Translations under genes and position numbers: made by a program
Part shown: piece by piece, positions 1 to 8,653 of the stretch
Layout: each line of letters starts with the position of its first letter
Numbering within the stretch: the first letter of the stretch is position 1
Notes under the pieces: generated by a model
Database searches by the model: none
What the model was told of the DNA's origin: nothing
Seen by the model: only the letters and a program-made list of their open reading frames with translations
Source of the DNA: Sporisorium sorghi
Taxonomy: Eukaryota > Basidiomycota > Ustilaginomycetes > Ustilaginales > Ustilaginaceae
Assembly (NCBI GenBank): GCA_023212695.1
Contig: JALCCG010000042.1
Coordinates: 1-64,000 of the forward strand
Reading direction: 5' to 3'
DNA: 64,000 bases

Positions 1-33
1 CGGCTGATTCCGAACTGGAGGGATGAAGCTTGA
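1..33 (+). CDS. C-terminal end of a BceR-like response regulator (partial)
   Basis: The reading frame open from base 1 encodes ten residues ending RLIPNWRDEA before a TGA at 31-33. It overlaps the TTG start of the following histidine kinase by four bases (TTGA), the coupling typical of regulator-kinase operons. The preceding gene of a BceS-type kinase is normally its OmpR-family regulator BceR. Only the tail is visible, so the identity rests on context. Confidence 0.6.
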   Translation, partial: RLIPNWRDEA

Positions 34-1037
34 GATTATTTCTGCAGGAGCAGCGTCCCCTAATCATTATTTATATTGCACAGCTTCTTGTCGTATCGCT
101 GATCTACAGACTTGACGGCTTCCGGAATTTCACGGTCAGCCTGTACGCCGGCATCATCAGCCTGCTGCTGCTTCTCGGCTACCTGATCTTCCGATATATT
201 GCCAACCGTTCCTTCTATAAACGACTGGAGCAGCCTCTCCCGGGAGAATCTCTCACCGGCGAATCCTCTGCAGAATCCTCCCACACTCCGCTCGCCGAAG
301 CACTTCATCAGCTGCTTAGAACCCAGTTCCGGCAATACACAACGGATCTGCATAACTACAAGCACAAAATCGAGGGCCATCTTCAGTTCATCAACCAATG
401 GGCCCATCAGATGAAAACACCGATATCGGTCATTCACCTGATTCTTCAGGATGACGATGATCCCCGTTTTGCAGCGATTGGCGACGAGCTGGATCGACTC
501 AAAAAAGGGCTTGATCTGGTGCTGTATACCGCCAGGCTCGATACGTTCGAGCACGATTTCTATGTCGAGAACCTGCCGCTTGAACGCATCGTCCGAGGTG
601 TCACCTCAGAGCAAAAACGGCTGTTTATCCGGCGCCGAATTTACCCCTCCATCCGGATGGAGAGCGGATTAACGGTCGCTACGGACGAGAAATGGCTCTC
701 TTTCGTGCTGACTCAGCTGCTGACTAACGCAGTCAGGTATACCCTGGAGGAACAAGGGCGCTTGTATTTTGACGGTTATGCCCGGGAGGGTAAGGTTGTG
801 CTTGAGATCCGGGATGAGGGCATCGGCATCCCTCCAAGCGATCTGCCCCGGGTGTTCGATCCCTATTTTACCGGAGAAAACGGGCGCCGATTCCGGGAAT
901 CGACGGGCATGGGGCTGTTTCTGGTCAAACAAATATGCGATAAGCTCGGACATGCCTTCGAGATCGAATCCAAGGTGGATGAGGGAACGACGGTGCGCCT
1001 TATTTTTGAAGGTACCGGCAGCCATAACTCGCACTGA
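30..1037 (+). CDS. bceS: BceS-like intramembrane-sensing histidine kinase
   Basis: This 335-residue kinase has two closely spaced membrane segments (about residues 12-28 and 36-57) with almost no extracellular loop, the layout of intramembrane-sensing kinases that read the state of a partner ABC transporter. The phosphoacceptor His126 lies in HQMKTPIS. The ATPase domain has the N box around Asn233 (NAVRYT), DEGIGIP at 262-268 and GMGLFL near 293-298. The TTG start is preceded by GGAGGG at 17-22 and overlaps the regulator stop. The bceAB genes follow, so it probably senses flux through that transporter and activates its promoter, as BceS does for bacitracin. Family assignment is firm; the actual inducing peptide is unknown. 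Confidence 0.88.
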   Translation: MRLFLQEQRPLIIIYIAQLLVVSLIYRLDGFRNFTVSLYAGIISLLLLLGYLIFRYIANRSFYKRLEQPLPGESLTGESSAESSHTPLAEALHQLLRTQFRQYTTDLHNYKHKIEGHLQFINQWAHQMKTPISVIHLILQDDDDPRFAAIGDELDRLKKGLDLVLYTARLDTFEHDFYVENLPLERIVRGVTSEQKRLFIRRRIYPSIRMESGLTVATDEKWLSFVLTQLLTNAVRYTLEEQGRLYFDGYAREGKVVLEIRDEGIGIPPSDLPRVFDPYFTGENGRRFRESTGMGLFLVKQICDKLGHAFEIESKVDEGTTVRLIFEGTGSHNSH

Positions 1038-1069
1038 TCCCGTATCTGAAGATAAGGGATTGGCTTTGT

Positions 1070-1123
1070 GCCGGTTCAAATCCTGGTTAAGATGCTTTAA
1101 CCCAGGTTCCCGAAGCACCGGCT
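1070..1123. other. two-stem inverted repeat downstream of bceS
   Basis: An outer GCCGGT/ACCGGC pair encloses an inner pair, CCTGGTTAA and TTTAACCCAGG. No T-run follows on the + strand, so it is not a convincing intrinsic terminator. It may be a processing or attenuating hairpin between bceRS and bceAB. Low confidence. Confidence 0.3.
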
Positions 1124-1142
1124 TGCGATGCAAATAGAAACC

Positions 1143-1171
1143 TTACAAGGTTGTAAGGTAACTGTAAGTTA
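1143..1171 (+). promoter_or_regulatory. BceR-type operator of bceAB
   Basis: Bases 1143-1156 read TTACA-AGGT-TGTAA, an exact match to the TNACA-N4-TGTAA consensus described for BceR-like regulators. A second dyad, TAACT-GTA-AGTTA, follows at 1159-1171 and could be a secondary site. A TACAAT -10 element lies at 1202-1207 with no good -35 box, as expected for an activator-dependent promoter. The site is upstream of the ATPase gene that such regulators control. Confidence 0.8.
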
Positions 1172-1235
1172 CGAACATGGCATGGACGCGGTCAATTATT
1201 TTACAATGATACCATCGTATTAGAGGAGTGAAGAT

Positions 1236-2006
1236 ATGCCCATCCTGAGCGTCAAGCATCTATCCAAAATCTACGAGGGCAAAGTGGCGTTTCAAGCGCT
1301 GAGCAACATTCACTTCAACGTCACCCAAGGGGAATTTGTCGGCATTATGGGTCCTTCGGGCAGCGGGAAAACCACGCTCCTCAATCTGATTGCCACCATT
1401 GATCAGCCCACCGCGGGCGAGGTTATCATCAATGGACGCAACCCTCATCTTCTCAGCAGAAGTGACACCGCTCTGTTCCGGCGCCGGGATCTGGGTTTTG
1501 TCTTCCAGCATTTCAATCTGCTGGATACGCTGACAGTTGAGGAAAATATCGTTCTTCCGCTAACGCTGGAAGGTATGGCTCTAGGTGAAATGGACAGCAG
1601 GCTGGGCCGGATTGCCAACCAGCTCGGCATCGAGTCCATTCTGAACAAACACACATATGAGATCTCCGGCGGGCAGATGCAGCGAACGGCCATTGCCAGA
1701 GCGCTCATTCAGGAGCCCTCCCTGATTCTTGCCGACGAGCCCACGGGCAATCTGGACTCCAGGGCTTCCAAAGAGGTCATGCAGACGCTCTCTGCCTCAA
1801 GCAAAGAGGCTTCTGCAACGATCCTCATGGTCACTCATGATCCGGTAGCAGCCAGTTACTGTGATCGCGTCTTGTTCATTAAGGACGGACAACTATATAA
1901 TGAAATGTATTGCGGCGACAACCGGCAAGCCTTTTTCCAGAAAATCATCGATATGCTGGCTCTGCTGGGAGGGGGAAGTCATGACCTTTCGACAATTCGC
2001 TTTTAG
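1236..2006 (+). CDS. bceA: BceA-like ABC transporter ATP-binding protein
   Basis: This is a 256-residue cytoplasmic ATPase of the MacB/LolD-like class that pairs with a BceB permease. It shows Walker A GPSGSGKTT (39-47), a Q-loop at Gln91, the signature SGGQMQR (144-150), Walker B LILADEP (163-169) and the switch His201 in VTHD. GAGGAGTG lies just before the ATG. Its 3' end overlaps the permease start by 26 bases. In known Bce modules the complex frees undecaprenyl-pyrophosphate-bound peptides such as bacitracin from their target and signals to the kinase. The operator at 1143 indicates control by the upstream two-component system. Confidence 0.9.
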   Translation: MPILSVKHLSKIYEGKVAFQALSNIHFNVTQGEFVGIMGPSGSGKTTLLNLIATIDQPTAGEVIINGRNPHLLSRSDTALFRRRDLGFVFQHFNLLDTLTVEENIVLPLTLEGMALGEMDSRLGRIANQLGIESILNKHTYEISGGQMQRTAIARALIQEPSLILADEPTGNLDSRASKEVMQTLSASSKEASATILMVTHDPVAASYCDRVLFIKDGQLYNEMYCGDNRQAFFQKIIDMLALLGGGSHDLSTIRF

Positions 2007-3930
2007 GAATGTCCTGAGGAATAAGCGGACCTATGCAGCCTATTTCCTAAGCAGCGCATTCTCCGTCATGATTTTCTTTGTCTGTGCTTTGTTCCTGTTC
2101 CATCCTGCCATTGCAAATGAGATGTTCTATCCGGTTGTAATTCAGGCCATGCTCGGAGCAGAGCTGATTATGTATGTGTTCTCGTTCTTCTTCGTGCTGT
2201 ATTCCGTCGGGGCTTTTCTCAAGACACGCAAACGCGAGTTCGGCATTCTGTTCATGCACGGGATGACAGACCGCCAGTTTAACAAGATGGTGTTTCTCGA
2301 AAATATGATCATCGGCTTAAGCGCCATAGCAACGGGTATCGTATTCGGCATCATTACAGGCAAGCTGTTCCTGATGGCCGGTTCGGCATTTCTTGGCATT
2401 CCGCCCCTGCCGTTTCGATTGCCGCTGCGCGCGCTTGGACTGACCGTTGCAAGTTATGTACTGCTGTTCATCATTATCTCGCTGTGCACATCCTGGCTGA
2501 TTCGGCCCAAAGCGTTAATCGAATTGTTTCAATCCGGGCAGCGTCCGAAAACCGCACCCGAGACATCACCATGGCTATCGGCACTGGCCGCTGTCCTGCT
2601 GATCGTCAGCTACAGCCTGGCGGCCACGACAACGGCCTCAACCCTCGAGCTGCGCATGTTCCCGGTAACCATAATGACGATAATCGGCACCTATCTGATC
2701 TATTCTCAGCTCGGGGTTGCTCTCGTTCGCAGGCTGAAGCGGAGCCGCAGGTTAACCTGGAGACGAACCAAACTCATCTCGCTTTCGAGCCTGCAGTATC
2801 GGCTCAGGGATCACGCCCAGATGTTCTCGATGGTGACCATCGTGCTGGCCGTGTCTTTTTGCTCGGTTGGCGTATTTGCCTCCATCCCGGTGCTTACGAA
2901 ACAATTCAACGAGGATTATCCTGCCGCCATCGGCTATCTTGCCAAAGCAGGTGATACCTTCGAGAAACAGCATTTGAATGAAATCAAGCAGGAGCTTGAA
3001 TCTAAAAAAATACCGTTTGAAACGCTATCGTTTCGCGTTAAATATACGGAAGCCACATCGGCCTCCGCTCTGGATCAGCCTGTGGAGAATCCGTTAGCCT
3101 TGATATCCTTCTCCGACTACAAGGCAGCGGTGCTGATGGCGGGGCTGCCGTTCGACGAACAGCCGCTTCGGGGCGAAAATGCGCTTGTTCTGATTGCTTC
3201 TCAAAATGACAGAGCCTATACCCGCAACCGGGAGCACGCCTCTTACCAGCTTCAGGATTCCGGAATCAGGGTGCACGAAATCGGTTATTCCGATCATGTC
3301 GGTGTGCCGGAATATTTGCTGCCGGAGATGGATGACGATTCCCGCTTCGGCGGGCTTGTCGTCCGTGATGCGACCTTCGCCGCCATCACGGACCCGGTAC
3401 GACAGGAACGGTACACCGGCTTTTACGTGGATGATTTCACGAAAACGGAAGGCATCGTTCCCCATCTCGCGCCGCGAGGGGCCGTACGTTATGAGATGGG
3501 CCAGCCTTACGCGCTGGCGGTCAGCGGCACGCTGTTTGCCCTGCGGGACAGCCTGTATAATATGCTGCTCTTCGCGGCACTGCTTGTGGGCACGGTGTTT
3601 TTTATTGCGGCAGGCAGTTTCCTGTATTTCCGACTCTATGCCGACCTGGATTATGACCGCAGGCATTATGCCACGATATCCCGGCTCGGGATGACCGATA
3701 AGGAGTTCCGGCGAATCGTAACCGGACAGCTGGCGCTGCTGTTTTTTGTGCCGATTGGCCTTGCGATTGTGCACAGCATCTTTGCGTTTATTGCGCTGCA
3801 GAGCTACTTCTATCTATCCATTGCAGCTGAGATGGGGATTGTGCTGATCAGTTTCCTGATGATGCAGGTCCTGTACTTCTTCTTCATCCGCAGTCAATAT
3901 CTGCGCAAGCTGAAGCAGTCACTTATATAA
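1981..3930 (+). CDS. bceB: BceB-like FtsX-family permease
   Basis: The protein begins MTFRQFAFRNVLRNKRTY and is 649 residues long. The ATG at 1981 follows a GGGAGGGGG ribosome site inside the bceA end; an in-frame start further upstream would run through most of the bceA tail and lacks such a site. About ten membrane helices are visible, with a large hydrophilic domain roughly at residues 300-515, the extracellular domain that defines BceB-type permeases and determines peptide recognition. The C-terminal helices carry the FtsX-like fold. It is the membrane partner of BceA and the sensory partner of BceS. The exact antibiotic cannot be predicted from sequence. Confidence 0.9.
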   Translation: MTFRQFAFRNVLRNKRTYAAYFLSSAFSVMIFFVCALFLFHPAIANEMFYPVVIQAMLGAELIMYVFSFFFVLYSVGAFLKTRKREFGILFMHGMTDRQFNKMVFLENMIIGLSAIATGIVFGIITGKLFLMAGSAFLGIPPLPFRLPLRALGLTVASYVLLFIIISLCTSWLIRPKALIELFQSGQRPKTAPETSPWLSALAAVLLIVSYSLAATTTASTLELRMFPVTIMTIIGTYLIYSQLGVALVRRLKRSRRLTWRRTKLISLSSLQYRLRDHAQMFSMVTIVLAVSFCSVGVFASIPVLTKQFNEDYPAAIGYLAKAGDTFEKQHLNEIKQELESKKIPFETLSFRVKYTEATSASALDQPVENPLALISFSDYKAAVLMAGLPFDEQPLRGENALVLIASQNDRAYTRNREHASYQLQDSGIRVHEIGYSDHVGVPEYLLPEMDDDSRFGGLVVRDATFAAITDPVRQERYTGFYVDDFTKTEGIVPHLAPRGAVRYEMGQPYALAVSGTLFALRDSLYNMLLFAALLVGTVFFIAAGSFLYFRLYADLDYDRRHYATISRLGMTDKEFRRIVTGQLALLFFVPIGLAIVHSIFAFIALQSYFYLSIAAEMGIVLISFLMMQVLYFFFIRSQYLRKLKQSLI

Positions 3931-3973
3931 AGGGTGGAAGAGCCGTCCTTATCTTTTGAAAGAGGTGTAACTT

Positions 3974-4585
3974 TTGGAAAACTGGATTACGGATATTATG
4001 GAGCAATTCGGCTACATCGGCATTCTGCTCATGATTGCTCTGGAAAACGTGTTTCCTCCGATCCCCTCCGAGGTCATTCTTACCTTCGGCGGATTCATGA
4101 CAACCTATACGAATTTGACGGTGCCCGGCGTCATTATTGCCGCTACGATCGGCTCTGTGGTCGGTGCGGTTATTCTGTACGGCATTGGTCGTCTGCTCGA
4201 TGTCGAGCGGCTTGAGAAGATTGTGGATCGCTGGGGACATATCCTCCGCGTGAAAAAAGAAGACATCCGCAAAGCGGATGCGTGGTTTGATAAATACGGC
4301 TACTGGACGGTGCTGTTCTGCCGCATGATCCCGCTGATCCGGAGCTTGATCTCCATCCCGGCGGGCATGTCCAACATGAAGTTCGGCATGTTCCTGCTCT
4401 TCACCACCATCGGGACCTTGATCTGGAACATCATCCTGGTGTCCGTTGGAGCCGCCGTCGGCGATTCATGGGAGAATATCGTGGCCTTCATGGACGTCTA
4501 CTCCAATATCGCTTATGCTGTAATTGCTGTGGCAGTTATTGCGTTTTTGTTCTTTTTCTTCCGCAAGCGGAGAAAATCCGCATAA
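3974..4585 (+). CDS. DedA-family membrane protein (candidate undecaprenyl-phosphate flippase)
   Basis: This 203-residue multi-span protein has the DedA/SNARE-associated signature: an N-terminal FPPIPSEVIL segment and the conserved CRMIPLIRSLISIPAG arginine motif near residues 115-130. The TTG start follows AGAGGTG and begins MENWITDIMEQFGYIG. Some DedA proteins (UptA/PetA type) return undecaprenyl phosphate across the membrane; others do not, so specificity is inferred. It starts only 43 bases after bceB and precedes uppP, and both neighbours act on the same lipid carrier. That supports a carrier-recycling role. Confidence 0.85.
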   Translation: MENWITDIMEQFGYIGILLMIALENVFPPIPSEVILTFGGFMTTYTNLTVPGVIIAATIGSVVGAVILYGIGRLLDVERLEKIVDRWGHILRVKKEDIRKADAWFDKYGYWTVLFCRMIPLIRSLISIPAGMSNMKFGMFLLFTTIGTLIWNIILVSVGAAVGDSWENIVAFMDVYSNIAYAVIAVAVIAFLFFFFRKRRKSA

Positions 4586-4905
4586 CGTCAACTTGGGATT
4601 ACGACATGAAATGACCATGAGATCCGATTGGGCTCGTGTTTGAGTGCGAATTGATCAGGCGTTGGTGATTACGTATTTGGTCGCATGGATCACTTATTCG
4701 GCAAAATATTAGTCAGGCGTTTGGCGCGCAGTTCGCACGCATGGGTCGCGTAATTGATCATGCATTCGGTCGTTTTGTTCCACGCCTGGGCACGCACTTG
4801 TCGCACATTCGATCACCCATTGCTCAGGTTATTTCATGCCATACATCATTAACGTCATTACGGTTTAACATTTTATATTATCATGTAAGGGAGAGGCTGT
4901 AGGTC
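4586..4905. other. intergenic region between the DedA gene and uppP
   Basis: No gene is seen in these 320 bases. Degenerate copies of a motif like TTGATCA followed by CATTCGG occur near 4651, 4687, 4754 and 4808 without exact periodicity. A GGGAGAGG ribosome site precedes uppP. The AT-rich stretch around 4865-4880 is the likeliest promoter location. Confidence 0.4.
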
Positions 4906-5748
4906 ATGGATTTTTTAACCATCCTCAAAGCAATTATTCTGGGAATCGTCGAGGGACTGACCGAGTTCGCTCCTGTATCCTCAACCGGTCATATGATCAT
5001 CGTTGATGACATGTGGCTTAAATCCGAGGAGTTTCTGACGAAATACGTAGCTAACACATTCAAGGTTGTCATTCAGCTTGGCTCCATCCTGGCGGTCATC
5101 GTTGTGTTTAAAGACCGTTTCCTGGACCTCTTGGGACTTAAGCGCAAAAAGCCTGAAGCCGGCGCTCCGGCTGATACAGGCAGACTGAAACTCAGCCAGG
5201 TTATCGTAGGATTGATTCCTGCGGGTATCCTCGGCGTATTGTTCGAAGATTTCATCGATGAACATTTATTCTCTACCGAAACAGTGCTTATCGGACTTGT
5301 GATCGGGGCCATTTTTATGATCGTTGCCGACAAAGTCAGCTCGAAAAAAGAGCCGAAGGTTGTGTCCGTCGACCAAATTACGTACAGGCAGGCCTTCAGC
5401 GTCGGACTGATCCAGTGTCTGTCGCTCTGGCCGGGCTTCTCACGCTCCGGCTCCACCATCTCCGGGGGCGTCATGCTCGGCATGAGTCACCGCGCGGCAG
5501 CGGACTTTACCTTCATCATGGCTGTACCGATTATGTTCGGGGCCAGCTTCCTGTCGCTGCTGAAGAACTGGGAATACTTCACCCTGGAGGCCCTTCCGTT
5601 CTTCATCGCCGGATTTGTAGCGGCCTTCGTATTCGCTCTGATCTCCATCCGCTTCTTCCTGAAGCTGATTAACCGGATCAAGCTGGTACCGTTTGCGATC
5701 TATCGGATCGTGCTCGCTGCTGTAATTGCGTTGGTGCTGTATCTGTAA
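4906..5748 (+). CDS. uppP: undecaprenyl-diphosphatase UppP (BacA family)
   Basis: This 280-residue integral membrane enzyme removes phosphate from undecaprenyl pyrophosphate outside the cell, regenerating the carrier for cell-wall synthesis and giving bacitracin tolerance. The catalytic glutamate motif EGLTEFAPVSSTGH is at residues 16-29 (Glu16, Glu20, His29), and PGFSRSGST carries Arg180. Length and overall sequence match the Bacillus YubB type. It is the last gene of the BceRSAB-DedA cluster on this strand and shares their substrate. It is probably transcribed from its own promoter, because a 320-base gap precedes it. Confidence 0.95.
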   Translation: MDFLTILKAIILGIVEGLTEFAPVSSTGHMIIVDDMWLKSEEFLTKYVANTFKVVIQLGSILAVIVVFKDRFLDLLGLKRKKPEAGAPADTGRLKLSQVIVGLIPAGILGVLFEDFIDEHLFSTETVLIGLVIGAIFMIVADKVSSKKEPKVVSVDQITYRQAFSVGLIQCLSLWPGFSRSGSTISGGVMLGMSHRAAADFTFIMAVPIMFGASFLSLLKNWEYFTLEALPFFIAGFVAAFVFALISIRFFLKLINRIKLVPFAIYRIVLAAVIALVLYL

Positions 5749-5993
5749 GTAAGTTGGGTAACTCTGTGGGTGATTTGTGGGTGATTGGTAAGTCTCTGCG
5801 TTTGAGTCTCTATGAACCCGTTAGAGCTGTGGAGACGCTTAGCAAACATACCGTTGCTCCAACTACTGTAGTTCCCCGGATTGCTGATATGACTCATCAT
5901 ACGAAGAAATCCGGGGCAAAGGTGACCACTCCGTTTTTCCGGAATCGATTCGTTCGCTTCGCTGATTCATGTGAGTGACGCTCTTTTTAGAGT

Positions 5994-6034
5994 AAAAAGG
6001 CAGGTCAAGATCTAAAAATCTTGCCCTGCCTTTT
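5994..6034 (+). terminator. intrinsic terminator after uppP
   Basis: AAAAGGCAGG pairs with CCTGCCTTTT and CAAGAT pairs with ATCTTG around a short loop, followed by T-rich sequence. It is nearly symmetrical and could act in both directions. It lies 246 bases past the uppP stop. Confidence 0.8.
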
Positions 6035-6120
6035 GTTATTTCAGCTGCCAGGTTCCCACGAATTATTGGGTTCCTCTATTCGAACACCTTGACCTTGATT
6101 ACTGATAACCGTGATTCCTA

Positions 6121-6184
6121 ATGCGTTACTGTGCCTAATGCGTACTGTGCCTGCTGTGTTACTGTGCCTAGTGCGTTACTGTGG
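6121..6184. repeat. short tandem repeat, four copies of a 16-17 bp unit
   Basis: The unit resembles TGCGTTACTGTGCCTA and recurs at 6121, 6138, 6154 and 6171 with a few substitutions and one deletion. It lies in non-coding DNA and no function is evident. Confidence 0.75.
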
Positions 6185-6234
6185 ACGAAGGTATGGAGAC
6201 TGGAGTATTGCAAGGCTAACAACGGAGGCTGTTC

Positions 6235-6412
6235 CGGACCAGAGATCCGTTATTTTCGAAAAATCGACTCATTTTTAAAATGAGCGGACACCAGAGCCGT
6301 TATTATACAAAATTATGCTCAACAACTGCTCATTTTCGGGGAATAGCGGATCTCTTGTCCGTAACCTTTGCGAAAATGCCTAGTTTCCACCAAATAAGGT
6401 ACTCTGTGTCCG
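6235..6412. repeat. palindromic intergenic repeat element
   Basis: Four copies of a roughly 20-base unit, approximately CGGAC-AGAGATCCGTTATT, are arranged two direct (6235-6254 and 6285-6304) and two inverted (6342-6361 and 6393-6412). TGCTCATTTTCG-like arms lie between them. The whole block can fold on itself. It looks like a dispersed, REP-like intergenic element. Whether it is repeated elsewhere in the genome cannot be seen here. Confidence 0.6.
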
Positions 6413-6527
6413 CTAGCGATTCACGATTTTAATTTTGCCTATAACAACAGGCTGTTTCCCCATACAAGGCCATAAGGATACCAAAAGGAACCAGCGCGGT
6501 TTTGATCTTTTTTGCCAACATAACAAA

Positions 6528-6554
6528 CCCCTTCGAATATACGTTTCGAAGGGG
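6528..6554 (-). terminator. hairpin terminator after the oxidoreductase operon
   Basis: CCCCTTCGAA and TTCGAAGGGG form a perfect 10-bp stem with a 7-base loop. It lies 108 bases beyond the stop of the leftward oxidoreductase pair. The flanking T-tract is weak on both strands. Confidence 0.65.
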
Positions 6555-6662
6555 CTTATTTAACGATTTATTCAAGTCACTCCGGTCCTGATAATGGAAT
6601 GGCTCCTTATAGCGCCAAAGACTGCGCCGTGAACAAAGGCACAGCCCTATCTACAAACCATA

Positions 6663-7658
6663 TTACCCCTGCGCCTTCAGCTGGACGGTGCGCTTGGTGC
6701 TTGCGGACTCGTACGCTGCAATGGCGACACGGGCAGAGTAGTAACCGTCCTCACCGGTTATTTCAACCGGTTTGCCGTCGCGGATGCTTTCCACAAAGCT
6801 GTTCACAAGACCTTCGTCCATATCGTCGCCCCAGAAGCTCCATGCGGCCTTACCTGTCACATCGCTGTACACGTCGTTCTTCTGGGCGAAGGAATCGATG
6901 TTCAGCACACCCTTGGTGCCAATAATCTCAAGTGTCACATCTCCCCAGGTCGGGAAGCTGCGGTTACGGGACCAGCTCGGGTCCAGCACGGCTACAACGC
7001 CATTCGAGAATTTGACGTGCACCATGCCTGCATCATCAATCTCCGTGTCATTGAACAGGGTCTCCGCATGGGCATAGACTTCCTCTGCTTTGCTGCCGGT
7101 AAACCAGTGCATCAGATCCATGACATGGACGGTATGGTCCAATACGGCTCCGCCACCCGATTTGTCCCGTTCAATAAACCAGCCCCCGGGCATGCTGCCC
7201 CGGTTGGTCCCCTTCATGGCCAGAATATCGCCGATCTGTCCGGCGTCAATCGCTTCCTTGGCCTGACGTACGGACGTAATGTAACGGCAAGGAAAAGCGG
7301 TCATAAGCTGAACACCGTTATCCTGGCACACTTGGATCATCTCCAGCATCTCCGATTCAGACAAGCCTAAAGGCTTCTCGCACAGGACATGCTTGCCCGC
7401 TGCAGCAGCGTGCTTGGTGATTTCCGCATGACGCGAATTTTCCGAACAGATCACGACGGCATCCAGTTCCTCTGCCAGCAGCTCGTTATAATCCGCATAG
7501 TACCGAAACCCTCGATCCACGGAGTATGGTCGCACGCGTTCCGCGTCTTCATCCGCGATTCCGACTACCTCGACATCATCCCGCTTCAGCATGCCCAACA
7601 GATAACTTGCTGCATGCATATGGGCGAAGCTGATAAATCCTACTTTTACTTTCTTCAT
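6663..7658 (-). CDS. Gfo/Idh/MocA family oxidoreductase (second gene of pair)
   Basis: This 331-residue protein has an N-terminal Rossmann fold, the EKP motif at 94-96 and the family's C-terminal alpha/beta domain with DHTVHVMDLMHWF. The ATG at 7658 follows GGAGGG and overlaps the stop of the upstream paralogue (ATGA). The usual GxGxxG nucleotide loop is replaced by GFISFAHMHA, so cofactor binding may differ or be weak. Family members oxidise or reduce sugars and inositols with NAD(P). The substrate cannot be assigned. It is co-transcribed with the gene at 7655-8653. Confidence 0.85.
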   Translation of the reverse strand: MKKVKVGFISFAHMHAASYLLGMLKRDDVEVVGIADEDAERVRPYSVDRGFRYYADYNELLAEELDAVVICSENSRHAEITKHAAAAGKHVLCEKPLGLSESEMLEMIQVCQDNGVQLMTAFPCRYITSVRQAKEAIDAGQIGDILAMKGTNRGSMPGGWFIERDKSGGGAVLDHTVHVMDLMHWFTGSKAEEVYAHAETLFNDTEIDDAGMVHVKFSNGVVAVLDPSWSRNRSFPTWGDVTLEIIGTKGVLNIDSFAQKNDVYSDVTGKAAWSFWGDDMDEGLVNSFVESIRDGKPVEITGEDGYYSARVAIAAYESASTKRTVQLKAQG

Positions 7659-8653
7659 GAAACCGTCCCTCCGATCGTCACGGGCTGTCCGGTCTGAGCC
7701 GATTGCTCCGCTGCTTGAGCGATTTGAACAGCATAACAAGCATCCTTGATGCTTACGAGCGGCTCGCTGCCGTCACGGATACACTCGATGAAATGCAATA
7801 CCTCTTTATAATAAGGGTCATGGAGGCTTGGACTTGCGGGAACTTGTACCGCTGCTCCATCCCCTGCCTCTGCACTTACCCGTTTAATGTCCAGGGACTG
7901 CACCTGATTGCTATCGAATCTGATGATTCCTTGATCTCCGGAAATCTCGAACTGTGTCGTAAACGGTCCGGGATACCCCCAGTAGCCGGTTAAACTCGCA
8001 ATTGAGCTATTCTTAAAATGAAGCGTCAGCTGGGCGTACTCCATCTCGGGCTCGGCCCGTTTAACGATGGAAGCATATACCGACTCCACCTCCCCGAACA
8101 GCCAGCAGGCGAAATCGATGTCATGAATCATGAGATCCATGATAACGCCGCCGCTTTTGCCCGGGTCGTTATACCATAAATCCATGCCCTGCGGATAGGA
8201 CCCGTACCGCTTAAAGTGAGCCATCTTCGGCGTTCCGATATGACCGGAGTGGGCCTTCCGATAAGCATCCTGATAGTTCGGAAAGAATCGGACGACATGT
8301 CCGATAAACAAACGGACTCCGTGCTTTTCGCAGGCCGCCTTCATCTCCAGTGCATCCTCCAGCGTTAAAGCTGCCGGTTTTTCGCAGATGACGTGCAGCC
8401 CTTTTTCCGCCAACTTCAGTACAAACGGTTTATGGAGATAGGTGGGCAGACACACCGCAACCGTTTCCAAATCTTTTTGCTCCAACAGCGAATCTACATC
8501 CGTGTATGCCTTCGCCCCGGTCAAGGCAGCAGCCTGCTCAGCCCGTTCGGCGTTCAGATCGACCACGCCCGTTACTGTTACGCCCGGCATTTTCGCCAAA
8601 TTATGCGCATAGGCCGTCCCCATCGTTCCACAGCCCAATATCGCTATGTTCAT
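7655..8653 (-). CDS. Gfo/Idh/MocA family oxidoreductase (first gene of pair)
   Basis: This 332-residue protein has an intact nucleotide-binding loop, GCGTMGTAYA, at residues 7-16 and the EKP motif at 91-93 that contacts cofactor and substrate. MDLMIHDIDFACWLFG carries the conserved His of the catalytic region. The ATG at 8653 has GGAGGGATAAGC just upstream. It overlaps the next oxidoreductase by four bases, and the two probably act on related sugar intermediates, for example successive oxidation and reduction of a glycoside. No sugar transporter is in the same operon, so the substrate is unknown. Confidence 0.88.
   Translation of the reverse strand: MNIAILGCGTMGTAYAHNLAKMPGVTVTGVVDLNAERAEQAAALTGAKAYTDVDSLLEQKDLETVAVCLPTYLHKPFVLKLAEKGLHVICEKPAALTLEDALEMKAACEKHGVRLFIGHVVRFFPNYQDAYRKAHSGHIGTPKMAHFKRYGSYPQGMDLWYNDPGKSGGVIMDLMIHDIDFACWLFGEVESVYASIVKRAEPEMEYAQLTLHFKNSSIASLTGYWGYPGPFTTQFEISGDQGIIRFDSNQVQSLDIKRVSAEAGDGAAVQVPASPSLHDPYYKEVLHFIECIRDGSEPLVSIKDACYAVQIAQAAEQSAQTGQPVTIGGTVS

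Noticed and set aside
1066..1090. GGTTCAAATCC resembling a tRNA T-arm after the kinase gene
   Set aside because: No acceptor, D-arm or anticodon arm fits around it and the T-stem has mismatches. It belongs to a larger inverted repeat.
4586..4905. Degenerate TTGATCA-CATTCGG repeats as a CRISPR-like array
   Set aside because: Units vary in sequence and spacing (about 35, 68 and 55 bases), with no conserved repeat and no cas genes.
6121..6184. Iteron-type replication origin repeats
   Set aside because: No replication initiator or DnaA boxes nearby, and the copies are degenerate. It is better described as a simple tandem repeat.
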